DNA of 64,000 nucleotides from Agaricicola taiwanensis (GTDB taxonomy: Bacteria; Pseudomonadota; Alphaproteobacteria; Rhizobiales; Methylopilaceae). A model generated the notes under the pieces. The model saw only the letters and a program-made list of their open reading frames with translations. It did no database searches and was not told where the DNA came from. The position numbers and the translations under genes are program-made. Positions 53,672 to 62,900 of the stretch are shown in pieces. Within the stretch, counting starts at the first letter, position 1, and each line of letters opens with the position of its first letter. Location of the stretch: assembly GCF_014635245.1 (NCBI RefSeq), contig NZ_BMCP01000002.1, positions 310,001 to 374,000 of the forward strand. The letters are read 5' to 3'.

Positions 53672-54823
53672 TCAGGCGAATTCTTTTTCAAGCTGACGTG
53701 CGATGATCAGGCGCTGGATCTGATTGGTGCCCTCGTAGATCTGCGAGAGGCGCACATCGCGGAAAATGCGCTCGATCCGGTATTCCTTCGAATAGCCGTT
53801 GCCGCCGTGGATCTGCAGCGCGTTGGACACGTGCTTCATGGCCATGTCGGTTGTGAAGAGCTTGGCGTGAGCGGCTTCCTTGGCGATGGAGTGGCCGGCG
53901 TCGTACAGGCGGGCTGCGTGATGGATCAGAAGGCGGGCGGCCGATATGTCCATGGACATGTCGGCCAGCATGAACTGCACCGCCTGGAACTTGATGATCT
54001 CGGAGCCGAACTGCTTGCGCGACTTGGCATAGGCCACGGCGTCTTCCATGGCGGCCTGCGCCATGCCGAGCGCCATGGACGACATCATGAGACGCGAGAA
54101 ATTGAAGTTCCCCATGGCCATCTTGAAGGCCTCGTTCTCGGGCCCGATCCGGTTGGTGATGGGGACCCGCACATTATCGAAGATGATCTGGCAGTCTTCG
54201 AGGCCATGCATTCCGAGAAGTTCTTCAGACTTGCCGCGGCTGACGCCGGGACGGTCGGTCTCCACCAGGATGCAGCTGATGCCCTTGTGTCCGGCATTGC
54301 GGTCGGTCTTGGCGAAAACCATGATGAAGTCGGCGATCCGGCCGAAGGTGACCCAGGCCTTGGTGCCGTTGATCACGTAATCATCACCATCGCGGTCCGC
54401 GGTGGTGCGCATGGCGGCGACGTCGGAACCGCAATCGGGCTCGGTGGCAGCGGTGGCAGGCAAAAGTTCGCCGCTCAGCAAGCCCGGGATGAATGTCTTA
54501 TGGAAGGCATCGCCATGCTCATTGAGGAAATGGGCGGCCTCGACCGGGAGAGCATAGGCATTACCGAGGGTGCCCGAGCCACGGGCGATCTCTTCCATGA
54601 CGATGCAGGCGGCCGTGGTTTCGAGCCCGCTGCCGCCTGCCTCTTCGGCGAGGCTGACACCGAACAGGCCGAGGTCGGCCAGCCCCTTGTAAAGCGCCTG
54701 CGGAAACGCGTCGTCGCGGTCGATCGCGCTGGCGGCAGGCAACACATCGTCCGCGACGAAGCGGCGGACGGTCTCTTGCAGCAGGCGCTGCTCATCACTG
54801 AAGAAGCGGTTCACGGTGTGCAC
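53672..54823 (-). CDS. Acyl-CoA dehydrogenase
   Basis: A 383-residue FAD enzyme. It shows the family motifs TAATEPDCGSDVAAMRT (flavin contact), RKQFGSEIIKFQAVQFMLADM, and the C-terminal QIHGGNGYSKEYRIERIFRD, with the catalytic base Glu in IYEGTNQIQRLIIAR. It oxidises a short or branched acyl-CoA to the 2-enoyl-CoA. The promoter-proximal site ATTTGATCAAAT lies 27 bases upstream of its start. It is the second gene of the operon after the tautomerase. Confidence 0.92.
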   Translation of the reverse strand: MHTVNRFFSDEQRLLQETVRRFVADDVLPAASAIDRDDAFPQALYKGLADLGLFGVSLAEEAGGSGLETTAACIVMEEIARGSGTLGNAYALPVEAAHFLNEHGDAFHKTFIPGLLSGELLPATAATEPDCGSDVAAMRTTADRDGDDYVINGTKAWVTFGRIADFIMVFAKTDRNAGHKGISCILVETDRPGVSRGKSEELLGMHGLEDCQIIFDNVRVPITNRIGPENEAFKMAMGNFNFSRLMMSSMALGMAQAAMEDAVAYAKSRKQFGSEIIKFQAVQFMLADMSMDISAARLLIHHAARLYDAGHSIAKEAAHAKLFTTDMAMKHVSNALQIHGGNGYSKEYRIERIFRDVRLSQIYEGTNQIQRLIIARQLEKEFA

Positions 54824-54849
54824 TCACAAAAGGCGAAAGACTGGGTGTA

Positions 54850-54864
54850 ATTTGATCAAATGAC
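54850..54864. promoter_or_regulatory. Putative GntR operator before the acyl-CoA dehydrogenase gene
   Basis: ATTTGATCAAAT at 54850-54861 is a perfect 12-base palindrome, followed by GAC. The 15-base segment matches that at 55319-55333 at 13 positions, supporting binding by the same regulator. Confidence 0.5.
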
Positions 54865-54870
54865 TGCGAT

Positions 54871-55239
54871 TTAGTCAGACGCTAGGATTCCGTCGTGCGA
54901 GACCTGATCCGGATCCCGGTCAAAGAAGTAAACGGCGATCGACTTTGAAGGCGCGCCATAGGCCTTGGCCAAAGCATCGGTCAGCGACCTTGCTGCGGTG
55001 CGCCGCATCTGGTCGGGGCGGCGGAAGGCGTGCAGTTTCACGAAAAGTCGCTTTTCAGCTGCCGATTCACCAAAAATTGCTTCGTGGCCATAGCTGTTTG
55101 GGCCGATATCCAGGAAATAGGCGGAGATGATGTCCGGCTTGATGTCATAGGCCTCGCAAAGGGCCTTGGTCATGAGCCGAGTGGCGGCCGCCCGCTGCTG
55201 CGGGGTTGCGCCGAAGTCAAAAACCTCGAAGAATGGCAT
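54871..55239 (-). CDS. Tandem-duplicated tautomerase-family protein
   Basis: A 122-residue protein made of two similar halves. Residues 2-54 start PFFEVFDF with the catalytic N-terminal Pro of 4-oxalocrotonate tautomerases, then RLMTKALCEAYDIKPDIISAYFLD. Residues 64-117 repeat LTDALAKAYGAPSKSIAVYFFD but have Arg in place of Pro. The start ATG 55239 has AGGAG 6 bases upstream and places Pro at residue 2; a longer frame is open to 55335 but would hide the Pro. The first gene of the leftward operon, it probably isomerises an enol or dienoate. Confidence 0.82.
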   Translation of the reverse strand: MPFFEVFDFGATPQQRAAATRLMTKALCEAYDIKPDIISAYFLDIGPNSYGHEAIFGESAAEKRLFVKLHAFRRPDQMRRTAARSLTDALAKAYGAPSKSIAVYFFDRDPDQVSHDGILASD

Positions 55240-55308
55240 GGCTTCTCCTGCCGCATAAAAGGGCATGTGGGGCGGAGAATGATTTATTTCCGCCGCTGAG
55301 ATCAATTG

Positions 55309-55335
55309 TTGACAGACGATCTGATCAAATGTCAA
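55309..55335. promoter_or_regulatory. Putative GntR operator and inverted repeat in the divergent promoter
   Basis: TTGACA at 55309-55314 and TGTCAA at 55330-55335 form an inverted repeat. Inside, the segment from 55319 reads ATCTGATCAAATGTC, resembling the palindrome at 54850. It lies in the 162-base region between the tautomerase and DapA-family genes, so it may control both directions. Confidence 0.5.
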
Positions 55336-55401
55336 CCTCCGAACGTCGGGTTAGATCGAGCCATAAATCGGCAGCCTGAGAGGAACAGCAGGGGACATTG
55401 C

Positions 55402-56283
55402 ATGGCGGCATTTCGCGGCAGCTACACAGTTATGGTTACGCCCTTCGACGATGGGGGGCGGCTTGACGAGCAGCGCCTGCGCCAGTTCGTGGACTGGCAG
55501 ATCGAGCAGGGCGTGCAGGGCCTGATCCCGCTCGGCAGCACCGGTGAATTCCTTTCGTTGACGCGAGAGGAGCGGCGGGCAGTCGGCGCGATCGTGGTGG
55601 AACAGGCGGCGGGCCGTGTGCCTGTATTGGTCGGCACGGCTGCCGAATGGACCGATGAGGCAGTGGCCTTCAGCAAGGAGGCGGAGGGCTATGGCGCGGA
55701 TGGCGTGATGGTCGTGCCGCCGTACTATTCCTCACCCACGGAAGAGGAGATCTTCACCCATTACCGGCGGATCGGGGAAGCGATCTCCATACCGGTCATG
55801 GCCTATAACAATCCCTACACATCCAACGTCGACCTCAAGGCACCGCTGGTGGCGCGGCTCTCAGAGATCGACAACGTCTCCTACATCAAGGAATCCAGCG
55901 GCAGCGTCACGCGCACCACGGAGATCCTGCGACTTTGCGGCGACCGCATGACGGTTTTCGCGGGATACCACCCCTGGGAGGGCTATCTTGTCGGTGCCCA
56001 GGGCTATGTTTCGGTTTTCTCCAACATCGCACCGGGGCTCTCAACCGAGCTGTTTCAGACGACTGTCGATCAGCGAGACCCGGAAGGTGGGCGGCGCATC
56101 TATCACCGCGTCCTGCCCTTGCTGGAGGCGCTCAGCGGTGACCTCTATGTCTCCGCCACCAAGGCGGCTCTCGGTCTCATCGGCATGCCGGTAGGACATC
56201 CGCGCGCGCCGCGCCTGCCTTTGCCGGCCGATCGCGTTGCACCGCTGCGCGCGGTGCTGAAGGATCTGGGGCTTCTGCAATAG
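55402..56283 (+). CDS. DapA-family lyase (canonical loop)
   Basis: A 293-residue dihydrodipicolinate synthase-superfamily protein. The carboxylate loop is LIPLGSTGEFLSL, near canonical, the Tyr is kept in VMAYNNPYTSN, and the Schiff-base Lys is in YIKESSGSV. The start ATG 55402 has AGGGGA upstream; an earlier in-frame start at 55306 would cover the operator region. It is 83 bases before the TRAP binding-protein gene and likely co-transcribed. Its role is probably a 2-keto acid aldolase or dehydratase. Confidence 0.87.
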   Translation: MAAFRGSYTVMVTPFDDGGRLDEQRLRQFVDWQIEQGVQGLIPLGSTGEFLSLTREERRAVGAIVVEQAAGRVPVLVGTAAEWTDEAVAFSKEAEGYGADGVMVVPPYYSSPTEEEIFTHYRRIGEAISIPVMAYNNPYTSNVDLKAPLVARLSEIDNVSYIKESSGSVTRTTEILRLCGDRMTVFAGYHPWEGYLVGAQGYVSVFSNIAPGLSTELFQTTVDQRDPEGGRRIYHRVLPLLEALSGDLYVSATKAALGLIGMPVGHPRAPRLPLPADRVAPLRAVLKDLGLLQ

Positions 56284-56366
56284 CCTCGATGCAGTGCGCG
56301 GTGGCCAACGAGCCGCCGCGCGATCAAGACACAGAACAACGCACCACCTTATCCAGGGGACTGGTC

Positions 56367-57344
56367 ATGAAACTGTCTATCGCACTTGCAGCATTGCTGA
56401 TGGCCGCAACACCGCTGATCCCGGCGGCTGAGGCGGCAGAAGTGACCCTCAAGGCAAGCCACAACGCCAATATGGACGAGCCCTATCACCTGGGCATGGT
56501 CCGCATGAATGAGCTGCTCCAGGAGAAGACCGGCGGCAAGGCCGAAATCCAGGTCTTCGCCAACGCACAACTCGGCGACGAGATGGAAAGCATCCAGGGC
56601 ACGCAGATTGGCACCGTAGACATCGCCGTGACGGCGAATGAACTGCTGGTCAACTTCGTGCCTGACATGAACGTCCTGAGCATGCCCTTCGTCTTTAGCG
56701 ACGCCGTGCAAATGGACAAAGCGCTGAATGCTCCGGAAGTGCGGGACTACGTCAATGAAGTGCTGGCGCAGAAGGGCTTTCGATTGATCGGCTTCTTTTC
56801 CGCCGGAACCCGGCACATCATGACCAAGAAGCCGGTCAACAGCATGGAGGATCTCAGCGGCATGAAGATCCGCACCATGCAGACGCCAGCACACCTCGAT
56901 GCCTTCAAGAACTTCGGCGCCAACCCCACTCCCATGGCCTATACGGAGCTCTATGGCGCGCTGGAAACCGGTGTCGTGGATGGCGCCGAAGCGGCCAACA
57001 CCAATTATGACTCCAAGAAGTTCTATGAGGTTGCTCCCAACTGGGCGATCCTGGGTTGGCTGGAGCTGGTGGCGCCGGTGATCATGGGTGAAGAACGCTT
57101 CAAGGCGCTGCCGGAAGACGTGCAGAAAGCCCTGATGGAAGCCGGAGCCGAAGCGGCATCCTATCAGCGGAAGGCTTACCGCGAGAGCGACCAGAAACGC
57201 TACGACGACCTCGTCAAGAAGGGCGTCAATGTCACCAAGCCCGACGACAAGCCGTTTCGCGACCAGGCGGCCAAGGTCTATGACACCTATGTCAAGACCG
57301 ACGAGCAGAAGAAGCTGCTCGATCTTCTGAAATCCGTGAAGTGA
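56367..57344 (+). CDS. dctP: TRAP transporter substrate-binding protein DctP
   Basis: A 325-residue periplasmic binding protein for a carboxylate. The signal peptide MKLSIALAALLMAATPLIPAAEA is followed by EVTLKASHNANMDEPYHLG, the usual start of the mature DctP. The conserved Arg contacting the ligand carboxylate lies in LSGMKIRTMQTPAHLDAF. The start ATG 56367 has AGGGGA upstream. A perfect hairpin with a GCGA loop follows the stop, before the small permease gene. Confidence 0.93.
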   Translation: MKLSIALAALLMAATPLIPAAEAAEVTLKASHNANMDEPYHLGMVRMNELLQEKTGGKAEIQVFANAQLGDEMESIQGTQIGTVDIAVTANELLVNFVPDMNVLSMPFVFSDAVQMDKALNAPEVRDYVNEVLAQKGFRLIGFFSAGTRHIMTKKPVNSMEDLSGMKIRTMQTPAHLDAFKNFGANPTPMAYTELYGALETGVVDGAEAANTNYDSKKFYEVAPNWAILGWLELVAPVIMGEERFKALPEDVQKALMEAGAEAASYQRKAYRESDQKRYDDLVKKGVNVTKPDDKPFRDQAAKVYDTYVKTDEQKKLLDLLKSVK

Positions 57345-57351
57345 TCCAGGC

Positions 57352-57377
57352 GCCGGACGGTGGCGACACCGTCCGGC
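57352..57377 (+). promoter_or_regulatory. Intercistronic hairpin with GNRA loop after dctP
   Basis: GCCGGACGGTG and CACCGTCCGGC form a perfect 11-base stem closed by a GCGA tetraloop, 7 bases after the dctP stop and 25 before dctQ. No T run follows, so mRNA stabilisation of the binding-protein message is likely. Confidence 0.65.
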
Positions 57378-57402
57378 TCAATGCATCCGGAAAGGAAGCC
57401 TG

Positions 57403-57924
57403 ATGTCTTCGGCATTTTCGGCGGCCGCAGCGGTCGTCCACGGCTTGCGAAGCGTGATCTCGGCCATAGTGGTCCTCCTCTTCTGCGTGATGATGGGAGC
57501 GGTGCTGGTCCAGGTTGGCGGGCGCTACATCTTCAATTATTCCATCGCCATGGCGACGGAACTCGCCACCTTCAGCCAGATTTGGCTTGTCCTGCTCGGG
57601 TCAGGCGTCGCCATGGCGCGAAATCAGCATGTGGCGATCGACTTTCTTCCCGCCATGCTTCCGCTTCCGCTGGCCCGTGTCGCCATGGTGCTGATCGCCG
57701 CCGTGACCATCGCCTTCCTTGCCGTTCTCGCCTGGGGCAGCCTGCCGCTCCTGCGGCTTGGCACCATGCAGACCTCCTCAGCCATGCATCTGCCCATGTG
57801 GGTCATGTACTCCTGCCTGCCGGCAGGTGCCTTCTACATCGCTCTTGAGCTCATGGTTTCCGTCTGTAACCGCTGGGAAGATCCTTTTCCCAATGCCGAA
57901 GATACCGAAGCCGAGGTGGCCTGA
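57403..57924 (+). CDS. dctQ: TRAP transporter small permease DctQ
   Basis: A 173-residue protein with four hydrophobic segments, the size and shape of DctQ. ATELATFSQIWLVLLGSGVAMARNQHVAIDFLP contains the family's conserved Gly-x-x-x-Ala-x-Arg and His region. AAAGGAAG lies just before ATG 57403. It overlaps dctM by one base (TGATG). It forms the membrane complex with DctM. Confidence 0.9.
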   Translation: MSSAFSAAAAVVHGLRSVISAIVVLLFCVMMGAVLVQVGGRYIFNYSIAMATELATFSQIWLVLLGSGVAMARNQHVAIDFLPAMLPLPLARVAMVLIAAVTIAFLAVLAWGSLPLLRLGTMQTSSAMHLPMWVMYSCLPAGAFYIALELMVSVCNRWEDPFPNAEDTEAEVA

Positions 57925-59210
57925 TGACCATCATTTTCATTTGCTTTCTCGGTCTGTTGCTTCTTGGCGTTCCGGTTGTTTTCGTTCTGGGGGCTTCGGC
58001 CGTTCTTGCCCTCGTCACCACCACCGGCGTTCCGGTCACCATCGTCAGCCAGAGGGTTTTCGCCGGGCTGAACTCCTTCACGCTGATGGCCATTCCCTTC
58101 TTCGTCTTCGCGGGTGTCATCATGGACGCCGGCGGCATCTCGCGCCGGATCGTCAATTTTGCTTCCGCGCTGATCGGATGGGTGACCGGCAGCCTGCTGC
58201 TGGTGTCCTGCGTCGCCGCGGCTGGTCTTGCCGCCATCTCCGGTTCCGGCTCGGCCGACACCGCCGCTATCTCCTCCATCATGCAACCGCAACTGAAGCG
58301 GAAGCGTTATGACGTGGATTTCGGCGCTGCCATCATCGCCTGCGCCGGTTCCCTCGCGCAGGTCATCCCGCCAAGCCTCACCATGGTCGTGGTGGCTGTC
58401 ATCGCCAATATGTCCATCGGCGCTCTCTTCCTTGCGGGCGTGGTTCCGGGCTTCCTGTGCATCGTGACGCTGATGATCGCGTCCTATCTCCACGCCAGAC
58501 GTGGCGGGCCGCAGTATCGGGAATCCGAGCCTTTCACCCTGGCGCGCCTGGCGCGGACTGGTTATGCGGCGGCGCCGGCCTTCGGCATGCCGGCGCTTAT
58601 CCTGGGCGGCATTCTCGGGGGTGCGTTTACGCCAACAGAGGCCGCCGCGGTGTCCGGCTTCTACGGCTTGCTGGTGGGCCTGTTCGTCTACCGCGAGATG
58701 AAGCTTTCGGATCTGCCGCAGCTGATCCTGCGGTCAGCCGCCCTTTCGGCCGCTGTCATGCTGATCATCGGCACCGCCAGTGTTTTCGCGTGGCTGATCG
58801 CCAATGCCAATGTGCCGGCGATATTGGGCGACTGGCTTCGTGCGGTGTCATCCAGTCCGCTAATGTTCCTGCTGATCGCCAACGGTCTCTTTCTTGTCAT
58901 CGGTATGTTCATGGAGACCATCGCGGCCATCCTGATCATTGTGCCGGTGTTGATGCCCATCGCGCGCGATTTCGGGATTGATCCCATTCATTTCGGTCTC
59001 GTGGTCGTCTTCAACTGCGCGATCGGAACGGTGACGCCGCCTTATGGCATCTCGCTGTTTGTCGCCTCCAGCATCGCGAACCGTACGGTGGTCCAGGTCT
59101 CGCGCAAGCTGGCAGCCCCGCTGCTCGCGATGTTTGTCATCCTGGCACTGGTGACATTCGTGCCCGACCTATCGCTGGCTCTGCCGCGCTGGGCAGGCTT
59201 GATGAACTGA
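57924..59210 (+). CDS. dctM: TRAP transporter large permease DctM
   Basis: A 428-residue permease with about 12 membrane segments, the sodium-driven channel of the TRAP system. LRRGIS-like and GSGSADTAAISSIMQPQL at residue 108 are the family's core motif, and PIHFGLVVVFNCAIGTVTPPYGISLFV near residue 354 is the conserved second half-site. It completes dctPQM and imports a carboxylate, possibly the substrate of the divergent CoA operon. Confidence 0.93.
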   Translation: MTIIFICFLGLLLLGVPVVFVLGASAVLALVTTTGVPVTIVSQRVFAGLNSFTLMAIPFFVFAGVIMDAGGISRRIVNFASALIGWVTGSLLLVSCVAAAGLAAISGSGSADTAAISSIMQPQLKRKRYDVDFGAAIIACAGSLAQVIPPSLTMVVVAVIANMSIGALFLAGVVPGFLCIVTLMIASYLHARRGGPQYRESEPFTLARLARTGYAAAPAFGMPALILGGILGGAFTPTEAAAVSGFYGLLVGLFVYREMKLSDLPQLILRSAALSAAVMLIIGTASVFAWLIANANVPAILGDWLRAVSSSPLMFLLIANGLFLVIGMFMETIAAILIIVPVLMPIARDFGIDPIHFGLVVVFNCAIGTVTPPYGISLFVASSIANRTVVQVSRKLAAPLLAMFVILALVTFVPDLSLALPRWAGLMN

Positions 59211-59282
59211 CCGAGACGGAGTGGACGGCGTTGGATGGGTGACCCAAATATCAGGGTCTCCGGACCGATAAAGCCGACAGAA

Positions 59283-59720
59283 ATGGATGATCCGCACCGA
59301 TTGCAGCGTTTCGTGGAAGCGCAGGAGGGCACATTTGAGATCGCCCTTGAGGAACTGCGCGCCGGCCGCAAGCGCAGCCACTGGATGTGGTTCATCTTCC
59401 CGCAGCTTAAGGGGCTCGGCCATTCGCCGACGGCGGAGTTCTACGGTATCGGGTCACTTGGGGAGGCGCGAGCCTATCTTGCGCATCCCGTTCTCGGCAG
59501 CCGGCTGAGGGTGGCGACCCATGCGGTTCTTGCTGCGAAGGCTGCCTCGCTGCGCGAGATTTTCGGATCACCTGATGATCTGAAGTTCCGCTCCTCCATG
59601 ACACTCTTTGCCGCCGCGGCGCCGGGAGAGGACCTGTTTCAGCGGGCGCTCGACCGCTGGTGCGGCGGTGAGAAGGACGGGCGCACTCTGGAGCTTTTGT
59701 CTTCGCAGCGGGATTCATGA
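59283..59720 (+). CDS. DUF1810 family protein
   Basis: A 145-residue protein of family DUF1810. Diagnostic elements are LQRFVEAQEGTFEIALEEL, RKRSHWMWFIFPQLKGLGHS and HPVLGSRL. The start is ATG 59283, where the family usually begins (MDDPHRLQRF); an ATG at 59235 would add 16 residues. No ribosome site is clear for either. Function is unknown; ADP-ribose-related roles have been suggested for the family but I cannot support that here. Confidence 0.82.
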   Translation: MDDPHRLQRFVEAQEGTFEIALEELRAGRKRSHWMWFIFPQLKGLGHSPTAEFYGIGSLGEARAYLAHPVLGSRLRVATHAVLAAKAASLREIFGSPDDLKFRSSMTLFAAAAPGEDLFQRALDRWCGGEKDGRTLELLSSQRDS

Positions 59721-59759
59721 AAAGCTCGCAACCTGCTGACAAACCTGCCAAGCCCGCAT

Positions 59760-59868
59760 CCTCATGCTGAGGGCCATGCGCAGCATGGCGTCTCGAAGCA
59801 TGTAGCCAAGACCAGTGGGTGGGGCTTCACCCTTCGAGACGCGCCCTATGGGCGCCCTCAGGGTGAGG
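59760..59868. repeat. Dispersed intergenic inverted repeat element
   Basis: Two arms of about 38 bases, 59760-59798 and 59832-59868, are imperfect inverted copies: the outer parts CCTCATGCTGAGGG and CCCTCAGGGTGAGG, and the inner CGTCTCGAAG and CTTCGAGACG. A 33-base centre lies between. Each arm itself can fold. The pattern is like small mobile repeats (CTTCGAGACGC type) I recall from many Rhizobiales genomes. It lies between DUF1810 and dnaE2 and may also end transcription from both sides. Confidence 0.65.
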
Positions 59869-59925
59869 TCGTAGTTCCTGCGTTAAGCTTTGCAGAAGCG
59901 GCTTTCTGGATTGCGCTAGCCGGCC

Positions 59926-62900
59926 TTAGTGAAAATCCCTCGATTTCGGGATGATCCGCACGTTGCGCGGATGGCTTGATGTCCTGGGATGCTGCGGGTG
60001 CAGAATCTCGTCGGCCCGCGTGAGCTGGAAATGGGGTTTGTTGTCGGCAGAGAGCAATTCCAGATCGGGGCTGCGGTCGATCAGCCGCTGGGAGATGAGG
60101 TGGACGACGCCTTCGGGGCTGCGTTGCGCGCGGCCTCGGATCTCGATGAGGCGGGAGCCCATGACCTGGCGGCGGAACTGCTCGAACAGGCTCGACCAGA
60201 CTACCGCATTGGTGATGCCGGTCTCATCCTCGATGGTCATGAAGACCACATTGCCGTTGCCGGGGCGCTGGCGTACCAGCACCACGCCGGCGGTCTTGAC
60301 CCAGCGGCCGTCGGCCTGGGCTGATGTTTCCGCGCAGCTCAGAATGCCTTCCGCCCGGTAGCGCTGCCGCAGGAAGGTCATGGGATGAGCCTTCAATGAG
60401 AGCCGCGTGGTTTGATAATCCGTCACCACATGCTGCGACAGCGACATTTCCGGCAGGGAAACCTCAGGTTCGGCTGCCAGTTCTCCGGCATCCGCGGCGG
60501 CGAAGAGAGGCAGGGGCGTATCATCGGGAAGGCGGCGGACGGCCCAAAGGGCGTTGCGGCGATCAAGGCCCATGGAGCGGCAGGCGTCGGCATCGGCAAG
60601 CTTTTCCAGCGCCGCGCGCGGCAGGGCCGCGCGGCGGGCCAGCGTCTCCATGTCGGAATAGCCGGCCCCGCGTTTCTCCACGAGGGCCTCAGCCCATTTA
60701 TCCCTGAAACCATCGATCTGGCGCAGGCCAATGCGCAGAGCGAGACGATTGCCTTCCCCATGTTCGATGGTGCTGTCCCATTGGCTCATGTTGACGTCGA
60801 TGGGGCGCACCTCAACTCCATGCTCACGGGCATCGCGCACGATCTGGGCCGGAGCATAAAAGCCCATGGGCTGGGAGTTCAGCAGCGCGCAGGCGAAGAC
60901 CGCCGGGTAATGGCACTTGATCCAGGATGAGATGTAGACGAGGTGGGCGAAAGAGGCGGCGTGGCTTTCGGGAAAGCCGTAGCTGCCGAAGCCCTGGATC
61001 TGCGCATAGCATCGTTTCGCGAAGTCAGGATCGTATCCGCGCGCGGTCATGCGGTCGATCATCATGCTCTCGAACTTGTCGATCCCGCCAGCATGGCGGA
61101 AAGTGGCCATGGCCTTGCGCAGGCCGTTTGCCTCCTCCGGCGTGAACTTCGCCGCCACCATGGCAAGCTTCATGGCCTGCTCCTGGAAGAGCGGCACGCC
61201 CATGGTTTTGCCGAGCACGGCATGCAGTTCATCCTTTTTGCCGAACTCCGGCGAAGGAGAGGGAAAGGTCACTTTTTCATGGTGGTTCCGCCGGCTGAGG
61301 TAGGGGTGCACCATGTCGCCCTGGATGGGGCCGGGACGGACGATGGCGACCTGAATGACGAGATCGTAGAACTCTCGCGGTTTCAGGCGCGGCAACATGT
61401 TGATCTGGGCTCGGCTCTCCACCTGGAAGACGCCGATGCTGTCGCCCTTGCACAGCATGTCATAGACGGCCTTATCCTTGCGTTCGATGGAGGCAAGGTC
61501 ATGATCGAGGCCGCAATGTTTGTGCAACAGGTCCATGGCCTTGCGGATGCAGGTCAGCATGCCGAGCGCGAGCACGTCGACCTTCATCAACCCCAGTTCA
61601 TCAATGTCGTCGCGGTCCCATTCGATGAAGGTGCGGTCCTCCATGGCGGCATTGCCGATGGGCACCACTTCATCGAGCCGGCCCTGGGTCAGGATGAAGC
61701 CGCCCACATGCTGTGAGAGATGCCGGGGAAAGCCCATCAACTGCTCGGAGAAATGAACGGCACGGGCAATTTCTAGGTTACTCGGGTCAAAGCCTGCATG
61801 CTTCACCTGTTCGGACGGAAGGTCCGAGCCCCAGGACCCCCAGACCGTGGAAGCAAGGGCCGAGGTCACGTCCTCGGTGAGGCCCAGTACCTTGCCGACT
61901 TCCCGAATGGCGCTGCGCGGGCGATAGGAAATGACGGTGGCGGCGATGCCGGCGCGGTGACGGCCATAGCGCTCATATATCCATTGGATCACCTCCTCGC
62001 GCCGCTCGTGCTCGAAATCGACGTCGATGTCAGGCGGCTCCTTGCGCTCCTGCGAGATGAAGCGGGCAAAGAGGACGTCGATTTCTTCAGGATCCACATT
62101 GGTGATCCCCAGCACGAAGCAGACCACGGAATTGGCTGCCGAACCGCGCCCCTGGCAAAGGATGCGCTGGTCGCGGGCGTAGCGGACGATGTCGTGGATG
62201 GTGAGGAAATAGTGGGCGTAGTTGAGCTTTTCGATGAGCGCCAGTTCCTCCCGCAAAAGGCGATCGATCTTTTCAGGGATGCCATTGGGATAGCGGAATT
62301 CGGCACTCCGCCAGGCAAGGTCCGCCAAATGCTGCTGCGCGGTCTTGCCCGGCGGCACCGGTTCGCTGGGATATTCATAGCGTAGCTGGTCCAGCGAGAA
62401 ATCCATGCGCGCCAGGAGGTGCTGCGTCTCCAGGATGGCGTCCGGCTGGTCGCGGAAGAGGCGGGCCATCTCGGAAGGGGCTTTCAGATGCCGTTCGGCA
62501 TTGGCTTCCAGGATGCGGCCGGCGCTTTCGATCTTCAGTCCCTCGCGGATGCAGGTGATGATGTCCTGAAGCTCGCGCCGCTCGGGCGCATGATAGAGCA
62601 CGTCGTTGGTGGCGATCAGCGGGATGCCGGTTCTTCGGGACAAACGGCTGAGGCCCGCGAGGCGGCGCCGGTCGGCGCCCGTGCGGTGCATGGTGGCGCC
62701 CAGCCAGAGATTGCTGCCGGCGCTTTCGGCCAGAAGATCCAGCGCCTTTTCGGTCTGGGCCGCATCAGAGCCTGGCATCAGCACCAGAAGCAGATCACGC
62801 GGATCAGTGATGAGATTGTCCAGGGTGAGGTGGCATTCGCCTTTCTTCGCATCCCGATTGCCCTCGGTGAGGATGCGGCAGAGGCGGCCCCAGCCGGCGC

